Below, piece after piece: positions 26,792-35,313 of a stretch of 64,000 nt of DNA; the stretch's first letter is position 1; the number at the start of each line of letters is the position of its first letter. The notes beneath the pieces were generated by a model. The model searched no databases and was not told the origin of the DNA. It saw nothing but the letters and a program-made list of their open reading frames with translations. The translations under genes were made by a program, and so were the position numbers. This DNA is from Lichenostomus cassidix (taxonomy: Eukaryota; Chordata; Aves; Passeriformes; Meliphagidae): positions 9,074,713-9,138,712 of the forward strand of contig CM039211.1 in assembly GCA_008360975.2 (NCBI GenBank). Reading direction: 5' to 3'.

Positions 26792-29155
26792 CACTCAGGC
26801 CAGGGGCAATGTCCAGGCATGTCCCCCCGGGGGAGGGGGCAGCCTCTAGCTGCAGACTCTGCTTGCATCACCTGCACTCCTGTGGTGCCAGGCCTAGCAC
26901 TCTGGGGGGTCTGTGATGGATTGTGACTCCCCCTCAGCTGCCTCTCATGTGAAAGTCCCATGGATGTGGCCTGTGGGGTTGGGGGTTCCACAGCTGGGCC
27001 AGTCTGTGTAAACCTGGCTTCTGTGAGCTGTGCTCTGCCCCCACCCCAAACTCAGCCAGGGATGATTCTCAGCACAGCTGGTGGCTTTGGCCTTTGTGGA
27101 TGCATACCTTTCCCTCAGCTTGAGATGATTGAACAATAGGTTTCCCTTTATCTAATCTCAGCAGTTTGACTCAGTCCAAAGTCCCAGTCAGGTATCTTCA
27201 GGGAGGTTTCTTTGATTGTAGCTTCTTTATACTGTTTTTGTTATAATGAGCAAAACTTTATATCAATGTTTGAGGCATGAACTATTTCAGTCTCTGACAG
27301 CCACCCCGTGACTCAAACATTGTAATAAATGTCTCTTTTTTAGCAATCTTCTTTAGCTTATGGGTTGTTTACGGAGGTGATGAAAAAAAAAGATAATGGG
27401 AGAAAAGATAGAAATAGTAGAAGCAATAACATGAGCAATTATACTAATAGGTACAATAGTTCAAAGCATAAATTTAATTGTAATCATCAATTTAATTTTC
27501 ATTAGTTAGTACTTCCACCCCGCGACCCCAGGAATTAGTGTTTTTAAATGGGTGGTGGGTGTGAGGGGTATTTTTATATTGTATCTCTTAGATGTTAGCT
27601 TAATATGTTTGGAAATTGGTTATAGAATTATACAGCTGGTTTTCATTTTTTTTTTTTTTGTATAAATGTGGATGGATTTAGCAGGGATGTATGTTTCTTT
27701 CTCAACCACATTTACATATAATTGGTAGAATTTTATAGGTAATATTTCTTTTTCGCTGGATAATTCTATACATCATGAAAATTACTTTTATGATACAAAA
27801 TTAACATACAAAAGATTTTATAAAAATTATTGTTAAGCAATCTTGTCTTTATATGAGGGCTATGCTCTGTTTTTTAAGATTCAGATTATAGCACTGTTGT
27901 AATTTAGCTTTGAAACAAATTAGAAATTATAGCTTTACAATCAGTGTAATTAAAAAATGAAATTGATTCCTTTTCAAATTCAGTTGTATTATCTCAACTA
28001 GTTTTTTCTCATGAATTTTTGAGGCAGAGTTAAAATACTCTCTTAGGATATATGGCAGGAGATTTAACAGTCATTGGTTTGAGAGCTGGTAGAAGGCTTT
28101 TCTGTATTTTATTTACGTCATTTCATATAACGTTTGTGTTTTGTTAAGATTTTTTAATTTACTACTTAGTAAATTTGAAAAATTTAGCCAAATTATAATA
28201 ATTTTAAATTTTTCTAAGGCAGAACCGAGATGATTAGTGCATTTTGTATAAATTCTTATACCAACTCTCAGGATTAAATTGGTTGAGACAAATTATGCAT
28301 CTATAACAACTTTTGCCACATTATTTTTCAGTAAAAAGACAAAATAAGTTAGATAAAAATCAAACATAAGAATATATAAAATATTTTAACTAATATTTGA
28401 TTTTCTAGCAAGTTACTTGCAATGACAACACGAATAAATTACAAATGTTAACAAACTGACAATGCAAGCAATTATGGTGACATTTTAAATTTTCACTGGC
28501 TCTCATGCAGCATCATTTCATGTGTTGGTACGTTCCTATAAAAGAAAAGTGAAAATGTGGCCCACCAGGCCAATTATTAAAATGAAATAAAACTTCTTGT
28601 TGCTAACACTAAACGATAGACTTTACATGAAGAAAAGGTCATCACATTTAGGCATGATTTTGCTGTTTGCAGATTCTCTGCTCTCATACTCGTTTTCCTT
28701 ATCTTCAATGCAAGAGTGTTTGACATCCCTAGAAAAGAAAAGAAACAAGCTTCTCCGGCAATACTTGCCTGAGTGGAACAAGTTAATTGCATTAATTTTT
28801 TTTTTTTTAGTTTTAGTGATTTTTTTTTTTTTGGACATTATTAAATTTAGTGACAAGCGATGCCATTGCTTAAAACATTTTGAAGAACTAATCACCTTTT
28901 TAGTAACCAAGCATATTTTTAGTAACCAATTGCTTCTTATTCCACTTTTTCTTGCACTAAGTCTAAGCTAGGGTAGACAGGCAAGTAACAAATTAACTAA
29001 AGAAAGACAATACAACATTATCTTTCTACTGGCTGCTTGGGATAGGAATTTTCCCCTAAACTTTTTCTACAGCCTCCCAACAGAGGAAGCTGCATGAAAA
29101 ATACTTAAGCTTGTACAGGGACAACACTATCTTCACAAGGCAGCAGCTTTATAAT

Positions 29156-29608
29156 GGGCTTCAGGGTTAGAACCAATTCTAGTTTTCCACACAAACCACA
29201 GACTGGGGGGGAGGGTGGTGGGGGGTGTTTCTTAAAAGACAAGAGTTGCAGAAGTGACTTCAGGAGTGAAACCTGTCAATTCTGGCTTTTTACAACAAAA
29301 TACAAACACACACAAAAAACACAAAGTAGGGGCGTGGGTCCCCTCCAAACAGGAGTTTTTAGGCTCCGCACAACACCACGAACAGGAGCTTTCCAGCTCC
29401 GCACAAAGTAGGGGCGTGGGTCCCCTCCAAACAGGAGTTTTCAGGCTCCGCACAACACCACGAACAGGAGCTTCGCTAGCTCCGCACAAAACACCAAGGA
29501 GAGGCTTTTACTACAAACTACAGACAGGAAGGCCTCCCCACGAGACACAAGCAGCAGAATTGGCTTCAGGACTGAAAACCTGGCAATTCTGGACTCGCAC
29601 AGCAAAAG
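29156..29608. repeat. Degenerate higher-order repeats around the leader array
   Basis: The segments 29248-29302 and 29554-29608 are clearly related: both run GCAGAA, then a TTCAGGA..TGAAA core, then CAATTCTGG, then an ACA-rich tail. A third, weaker relative begins near 29156. With the two 82/83-bp units between them, the block looks built by repeated local duplication. Confidence 0.6.
29320..29484. repeat. 82/83-bp tandem repeat in the provirus leader
   Basis: Two head-to-tail units (29320-29401 and 29402-29484) are nearly identical and start CACAAAGTAGGGGCGTGGG. Each unit holds two related sub-repeats of about 28 bp with the core AACAGGAG...CTCCGCACAA. The array lies 520-680 bp inside the primer binding site, where many retroviruses keep packaging and dimerisation signals, so a structural RNA role is possible but not shown. 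Confidence 0.88.
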
Positions 29609-29767
29609 ACACTAAAGGGAACTAGAACCCCCATATCAGTTTACTATAACTTCTGGCCCCCAGAGATGACACTTCAATTTCCACAATGTACTCAGAGAAA
29701 ATTGCAGTCAAATTTCTAAGTATTTAAACAAACTAGAATATGCACAACCCGTCAAAAAAAGTTGGTG

Positions 29768-29805
29768 TAAGAGAATTGTTATGGATGGAGTCATAACAAC
29801 TCTTA
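29768..29805. repeat. Hairpin in the provirus leader
   Basis: TTGTTATG (29776-29783) pairs perfectly with CATAACAA (29792-29799) across an 8-base loop. A further 6 bp, TAAGAG with CTCTTA, pair beyond a two-base bulge. The arms resemble the outer ends of the LTRs (TGTTATG / CATAACA). Confidence 0.6.
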
Positions 29806-29828
29806 CCACCCTTTAAAAAAAAAGGTAG

Positions 29829-29930
29829 TGTTTATATTTGTTAGTATATAGTATACTAACATAGTATAGTATAATTAATTATGATAAAGTATAATTATTA
29901 TAATAATTAATAATTAAATAGTATAAAAGG
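29829..29930. repeat. A/T-only low-complexity tract near the primer binding site
   Basis: An almost pure A/T stretch rich in AGTATA and AATTA units with several short palindromes, such as AGTATACT. It lies about 70-170 bp inside the primer binding site in element orientation. The composition differs sharply from the leader repeats beside it. Confidence 0.7.
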
Positions 29931-29999
29931 AAGAACGTGAAATTATTTGATGAGAGAAGACAATAGTATTGTGAAAGGCACTTCGGGTTAGAGAATGTC

Positions 30000-30017
30000 A
30001 TCCTGCCGACTACGCCA
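30000..30017 (-). other. Primer binding site, tRNA-Ser
   Basis: The plus strand reads ATCCTGCCGACTACGCCA, ending in CCA. This equals the acceptor-end sequence, CCA tail included, of the eukaryotic serine tRNA of the AGA/UGA type as I know it, 18 of 18 bases. Read on the minus strand, the site begins TGGCG and would anneal to that tRNA to start minus-strand DNA synthesis. It lies six bases (ATAAAA on the plus strand) from the LTR edge, a wider gap than the zero to three bases common in many retroviruses. It fixes the direction of the element. Confidence 0.9.
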
Positions 30018-30112
30018 ATAAAATGTTATGATCCAATTATTAAGGTTCTTTAGAAATACCTCTGCCCGAATTAAGGTACAAACGAGACCATATGCCAGTC
30101 AATAGTATGAGT

Positions 30113-30118
30113 TTTATT
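30113..30118 (-). terminator. Poly(A) signal AATAAA in the 5' LTR
   Basis: AATAAA reads on the minus strand just downstream of a long pyrimidine-rich tract, about 90 bp before the LTR end. In the 5' LTR it would have to be bypassed during transcription, as in other retroviruses with the signal in R. Confidence 0.6.
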
Positions 30119-30122
30119 TGAT

Positions 30123-30214
30123 AGAAAATATGAGAGAGAGAGGGAAGAAAAGAGAGAAAAAGAGAAGTAGAAAATATGAGAGAGAGAGGGAAGAAAAGAG
30201 AGAAAAAGAGAAGT
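30123..30214. repeat. 46-bp tandem duplication in the 5' LTR
   Basis: Two head-to-tail copies (30123-30168 and 30169-30214) of a purine-rich unit containing GAGAGAGAGGGAAGAAAAG. The 3' LTR has one copy near 26600-26645. The tract is pyrimidine-rich on the element strand and lies just upstream of the AATAAA signal. Because the LTRs should be identical at integration, this is probably replication slippage after insertion, or loss of one copy from the 3' LTR. Confidence 0.85.
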
Positions 30215-30352
30215 AAGAAAAGAGGTGGGGGGGACAGAAAGAGGGAAAGAGAAAATATCACCATCCGTGGATCCCAACGATGTTGCGTTGATCCTCTCCA
30301 GCCGGTCTCCTTGGTGGTGATGGTCCCCCCGAAAAGCACAGAATGCCATGGG

Positions 30353-30360
30353 TTAATATA
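30353..30360 (-). promoter_or_regulatory. TATA-like box of the 5' LTR promoter
   Basis: The minus strand reads TATATTAA within GTGTATATTAACC. It lies about 240 bp upstream of the AATAAA signal (a gap that includes the 46-bp duplication), the expected retroviral order. Transcription would start about 25-30 bp downstream, near 30325-30330. The TATA sequence is unchanged in the other LTR. Confidence 0.65.
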
Positions 30361-30867
30361 CACTCAGGCCAGGGGCAATGTCCAGGCATGCCCCCCCGGG
30401 GGAGGGGGCAGCCTCTAGCCGCAGACTCTGCTTGCATCACCTGCACTCCTGTGGTGCCAGGCCTAGCACTCTGGGGGGTCTGTGATGGATTGTGACTCCT
30501 CCTCAGCTGCCTCTCATGTGAAAGTCCCATGGATGTGGCCTGTGGGGTTGGGGGTTCCACAGCTGGGCCAGTCTGTGTAAACCTGGCTTCTGTGAGCTGT
30601 GCTCTGCCCCCACCCCAAACTCAGCCAGGGATGATTCTCAGCACAGCTGGTGGCTTTGGTCTTTGTGTATGCATACCTTTCCCTCAGCCTGAGATGATTG
30701 AACAATAGGTTTCCCTTTATCTAATCTCAGCAGTTTGACTCAGTCCAAAGTCTCAGTCAGGTATCTTCAGGGAGGCTTCTTTGATTGTAGCTTCTTTATA
30801 CACTTTTTGTATAATGAGCAAAACTTTATATCAATGTTTGAGGCATGAACTATTTCAGTCTCTGACA

Positions 30868-30872
30868 AGAAC
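30868..30872. repeat. Target site duplication, right copy
   Basis: AGAAC immediately follows the terminal CTCTGACA of the LTR at the high-coordinate edge, matching the left copy exactly. Joining the flanks across one copy gives the likely empty site. Confidence 0.88.
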
Positions 30873-33800
30873 TTCTGGAGCCGTGTTGATTACACAGCTA
30901 TTAAGGCCCTTTCTTGCCAAAAAACGCTCCTTTTGTGCTTGTATGCTGTTGAAAATTGTGGGCTGTTGCCAGAGGATTGAAGAGCAAAACACATGCTCAA
31001 GAAGAGCCACATGTGGCTTTCAAACCACAGGTTTCTGACCCCAGCCTTAAGTAATTAACAGTGGCCTTTGGAACAATGCAGTACTCAGTAAGAATTGCTG
31101 AGATAAAATACCTGTCCTTCTTCCAAAAAATGGCAGGTTTTGAAAGCAGACATTCTTTTTTATTGAGAGCTAAGAACAGAAATTTCGCTCTTTGTAACCT
31201 CTGTGAATGGACTGGGGAGGAGGAAAGAGAGGTTGTTGTGAAATGTCCTGGTCAGAATGGCAGAGGAGGGAGCACATAGTGTTCAGTGCTCTACAAACAA
31301 GACTGGTCTAAGAAACATGCTTAGAAAAAGTTGTGTGTTTTTCCTTTAGAAACCAGAAATCCCATACATGGCTGTTCACTTTATACAGGGCTGAGTATTT
31401 TCTGCAGCATGGATCTTTTATTCCATAATGGTTTTCTTCTTTATGCCAAAAAAAGAAGGATGACCTGCTTAGCCTCTTTGATACCAGTTATATTTCATGT
31501 TCTACTGAAGGTACACAAAGATGAGACTTTTGATAACAGTGGTTGATGGAGTAAATATACATGGCCAGCAGGTGAGATCACAAAAGACATGCACTGTTTG
31601 GCATGCTAAGGCCTGATGTCTTGACAGACGGGTAATGTTTGTGCAAGACATGTTTGTGATGCAGTAAGAAATGTGACAGGTTCAGTGCGTGGTTCTTATT
31701 TCCTCATTTACTGTGAAGTGAAGAAAGGGTTTAGATGACAAGGAAGAACACGTGTTCCAAGCCTGGCATTCAGCTCGGGGTTTCTGCACGCTATCAGCTG
31801 CCTTTGCTACCCATGTATTGGAGAACATTCATTGCAAATGGTAAATGTTGGAGGTAAGCCTGTGTGACACCTCAGTTTAAGAACTAAGATTTTCACTTTC
31901 TGGGTGTGACTTTTAGGAATTGTGTCTGTCCATAGGAAAAGAGACTCCTTCAAAACCTTTAAAAGGTTTATTTGTGCTGTCTTCATCTGAAGTCCAGTGT
32001 TCAGAGGGTTAAAAGGAATTTCTTTTGAAATTCCTGAAAACACCAGTATTTGCTCTCTTCCAAACACCTCTTTTGCCTGCTTTAAAACCGGGAGTTCTGC
32101 AAGTAATCACAAGAATATCTGAGGAATGGATTTTTTCATGTGTTGAGAGGCCTGGATGTGGTTTGGAACCCACACAGGTTGCAGAGGAAGAAGCTCATCT
32201 GCGGTCTGACCAGCAGTGAGGACTCCAGGAGGCTGCTGTGGATGCCAAATTTCAGGAACCATGTACTCATTATTGCAGTGCTCTAGAGGTAGAAAGGCTT
32301 CTTGTATTTGCAAGCATTGTGGTTTTCCCCCTTGTCTGCATTTCTAACTCAACAAATACCAGATTCAGTCTGCACTGGATGAACTGTGCTGACTGGCCAT
32401 GACTTAGCAATCTTCATTTCTCCCTGGACCTCCTCTTCTGTTCTTGAGATTGCTTTAGTTGCCTAGCACAGGTGCTTCATTCAGAGACTCTTTCAGTGCT
32501 GGCTGCCTTTCCTTAAATGAATGAATATTAAATTCAGTTTTAAATTATTATCAGTCCCAACTCTGCCTCAAGCTTGTATGTATTAATAGCAATCTCTTTA
32601 AAAAAATGCTTCTAAATTTCAAAGTTTTTCTGTGTTTATCACCGTGATAACTAGTGATATTTTCAGAGATTTTTCAGATGCCTTCTTTATGACTGATGCT
32701 GGCTTTCTCAGGAGTTCAGGGTCCTCAGAACATCTTATCCTCTTTTTCAATGTCTCAATTTGGGCACTCCAGACTGACACACCGAATTAATGAACTTTTG
32801 GAAATACAGCTTTTTATCTCTATGCCCTAGTTTCTTTTTGCAATATGCAGGTTTATAATACTTGACTGCATCAGATGGGAATATGGGGTTGTGAGGATTA
32901 ATTAGTTAATCTTTAAAAGTAGTTTACATGTGTGAAGTGCCATATATACGCTGATAGGAGTTCTTGCTGTTGCTGGTTTTTTCCCTTACGTCTTCTACCT
33001 TTTGTTAGTTAGTTTGACCTGGTTAAAGAGAAAAGAAATTAGTCATCTAACCAAATTCTCTCTGTGTTCTTTCCTATGTGTCTTAGCTATCCCTATATAT
33101 CTTAGCTGTCATTCACCTTTTTTACTGTTCTGCTTCACCTTACTATCTAAGGACTTTTCACAAAGATTGATAGTCATAGCCAGGTGCTTGGGGTTGTCTG
33201 AAGGATTCTTGGGTCCTCCTCTTTAGAAGTAAAAATGCTGCTTTGGTTAGAAATTTTGCTGTTGAGTGGTTTATTATTTTATTGATTTCCTTTAGAAAGT
33301 AGAATTATTTGCAGGACCATCCTCTTGGACAGAAAGTGGTACAATGATAAGATACATTACCTCCAGAGCCCAATTTTTAGAATGCAATGGGCATAGGAAG
33401 AATATGATTTATTGAGTGAAGTTGACTTTTTCAAAAGTTTTTGTGTGGTTTTAGGCAAATGGCTTAACCTCGATGTTAAACAGATGACTGCCAGCTGCTT
33501 GTTCCTGATTTGCTGGGTGGCTTGAGTTGAAATTACAAGATCTGATCTGCAAAAGTATTGAATTCTCACAGGTGCAATTGTAGCCAATTGGCACCAGGTC
33601 TTGAGCATGACTGACAAAGTGCTAAACACCCTGAACCATTGCAAATCAGGAGGCCCAAATTGTTGGTCAATCTTGCATTAACCTTTTTCTGCTTCAATTC
33701 AATTTCTGTACTATATAGTTAATAAAACACTTCAGCTGACAGAAGTGTTAAATATAAGGTTTGTCAATATTTTCAACCTAAGTAAATTCTTGAGTAGGAG

Positions 33801-35242
33801 GAAATGAGAAGGTCCTTACATTTTTTTTTGCAAGACTTTTTTAAGTGGGAGAAACACCTTCAGATCTGTTAACTGAAATATTTTCTCCTAAAAAAAATTT
33901 AACTGTTCTTTTAACAGACTCTTCTCATTCCAAGTTAATGATACAGGAGTCCCCAAGAATAAATATGATGCATGATCACATTATTATGGACTGCATTGTA
34001 GTAGATGCAGATTGAGACCAAGGTAAAATGGCAACTTTTCAGCATTTCATAACTTTGAAAAGTTGACTTTGCAACCCAACAAATATTTTTAGCACTCTTC
34101 TGAAGTGTTCACATGCATCTTCTTTCATAACAAATTGAAGTGTCAGGGATCATTGGGAATGCTGGCATTTGTAGTTCACCCCATAATTCTCTGCTATTTC
34201 AGCTAACAGAATAAATGGTAACAGCAGCAGGTTGTCATCTTTTGCACAGTAACACTATGCGGGGAGGGATTTGCTGATGGACTTTGATGTCTTCTGACAG
34301 CAGGGTGGTGGTGGGAGTTGGGAGTCTCCATGCCAGGCTCCATAGGGAAGCATTTTCTAATGGGCACGGATTCTACTATCCTTCCTTCTGCCTTCCCATC
34401 TGTACTGTCCTGTGTCAGGATTTTATCCTGTTTAAAACCCAGCAGAAATGTTTCAGTTGTGGCAAGTTGGACAGATAAGAATGATACAAAAAATTGGGTT
34501 TTATGGATGATAAATACTGGAATATCTCTGTACATGTTTCCTCCAGTGTTACTTTCAATGTACATGTCTTTACTGAAAGATCTGATGTATTCCTCCACTG
34601 CAGTACTTAGTTCTGTATGTTATTGTTCAGTCCTGGTGCCAGGATTGTAGTAATAATGAGGAACAAATGAATAAAGAAATGAATGGAAACCCCAGATACC
34701 ATGTTTCCATCTGCCGAGGAGTAACTGACCTCCCATTATGGAAGCAGATGAATCCCCCATGCTATTTGGCTTGTTGTTTTGTGGCTTGAATTACTGAGGA
34801 GGCCATGCTCAAATGTCTTTGGTCCTAAATTTGAAAAAATAGACAGAATCCAGAGCAATTCATATACCTGAATACCATGTGTATTTTTCAAATTAAATCC
34901 ACAAAATTGCTGTTTAAAATCTCCTTTTTCTCCCTCCCCACCACCATTTAGATGTAGAGGTAAGGTGGAGAATAGCACTATGTGGACACATTTAAAATAA
35001 ATCATAGAATTGCTGATGCTACTTGAAAGATATTTGAGATTAGGAGTGATTGGTTTTTTTTCCTGCCTTCTATTTTTATATGTGCAAGTTGGTTTTGTAC
35101 TCAGGAAGGTGAGAGACAGAGAACACCTGTGTTGAAGAGACACCTTTGCCAGTGCACGCTGATTCTGCTCTTCAGAGCCCCAGCTATTTTCATCTTGGAC
35201 CTCTCCTGAGAAGACACTGCCAGATGTCAGCTTGCTTTAAGT
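30873..35242. other. Non-coding host DNA right of the provirus
   Basis: No coding exon is recognised. The frame at 34203-34598 (minus, 131 codons) and its opposite-strand partner overlap and resemble no known protein. Simple repeats are rare here. Confidence 0.65.
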
Positions 35243-35313
35243 TTTCTCTGTTTTTGGTTGTTTTTTTTTTTTTTTCTTGGGTTTTTTTTTCCCCCTTCTT
35301 TTCTTTCTTTTTA
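35243..35313. repeat. T/C-rich low-complexity tract
   Basis: A pyrimidine tract on the plus strand with T runs up to about 15 and a CCCCC run. It resembles a splice-acceptor pyrimidine tract only in composition; no exon is recognisable after it. Confidence 0.75.

Larger units (their letters stand above)
26501..27299 (-). mobile_element. 3' LTR of the provirus
   Basis: This 799-bp repeat is the downstream LTR in element orientation. It has the same ends as its partner and lies directly against the AGAAC flank at 26496-26500. It carries a TATA-like box at 26784-26791 and an AATAAA signal at 26591-26596. It has a single copy of the purine-rich (plus strand) segment that is doubled in the 5' LTR. 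A 157-codon open frame runs through it on the minus strand, but it opens on GTG and is broken by frame changes in the other LTR, so I treat it as chance. Confidence 0.93.
27300..29999 (-). mobile_element. Provirus interior without gag, pol or env
   Basis: Between the 3' LTR and the primer binding site I see no retroviral protein domain in any frame. The longest minus-strand frames (for example 28623-28910, 95 codons) are lysine- and serine-rich and look like chance frames in A/T-rich DNA. From about 27310 to 28560 the DNA is markedly AT-rich with poly(T) and poly(A) runs. From about 29150 to 29630 it is richer in G and C and repetitive. No clear polypurine tract precedes the 3' LTR: the bases next to it on the element strand read ACGGGGTGGC. 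The interior may be a decayed or replaced internal sequence, or a cargo segment taken from elsewhere. Confidence 0.75.
26501..30867 (-). mobile_element. LTR retrovirus-like provirus, tRNA-Ser primed, non-autonomous
   Basis: Two near-identical LTRs flank a 2724-bp interior, and the whole is bracketed by the same five bases (AGAAC) on each side. Orientation comes from the primer binding site beside the high-coordinate LTR and from the order TATA box then AATAAA inside each LTR, both on the minus strand. The 5-bp duplication and serine primer would suit class III (ERVL-like) elements, which by family knowledge make 5-bp duplications; that class call is inference because no polymerase is present to type it. 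The interior has no recognisable gag, protease, reverse transcriptase, integrase or env in any frame, so replication would have needed proteins from another element. LTR divergence of about 1.8% by hand count suggests insertion some millions of years ago at usual avian neutral rates. The matching flanks show it is one intact insertion, not a product of recombination between two proviruses. Confidence 0.93.
30024..30867 (-). mobile_element. 5' LTR of the provirus
   Basis: This 844-bp repeat is the upstream LTR in element orientation. On the plus strand it begins TGTTATGATCC and ends CTCTGACA, giving the usual TG...CA ends on the minus strand. It matches the repeat at 26501-27299 along its whole length, with about 14 substitutions, mostly transitions, and three 1-bp indels. 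It also carries a 46-bp tandem duplication (30123-30214) absent from the other LTR, which explains nearly all of the length difference. A TATA-like box lies at 30353-30360 and an AATAAA signal at 30113-30118, so U3 is about 480 bp and R plus U5 about 300 bp. The open frames crossing it differ from those in the partner LTR and are not supported as coding. Confidence 0.93.

Noticed and set aside
26518..26991. 157-codon minus-strand frame through the 3' LTR, possibly an LTR-encoded protein
   Set aside because: It opens on GTG rather than ATG, crosses U3, R and U5, and is broken by frame changes in the 5' LTR. No known family is visible.
34998..35040. CR1-like AAATCATAGAATTG start
   Set aside because: The following bases diverge at once from the CR1 3' region.
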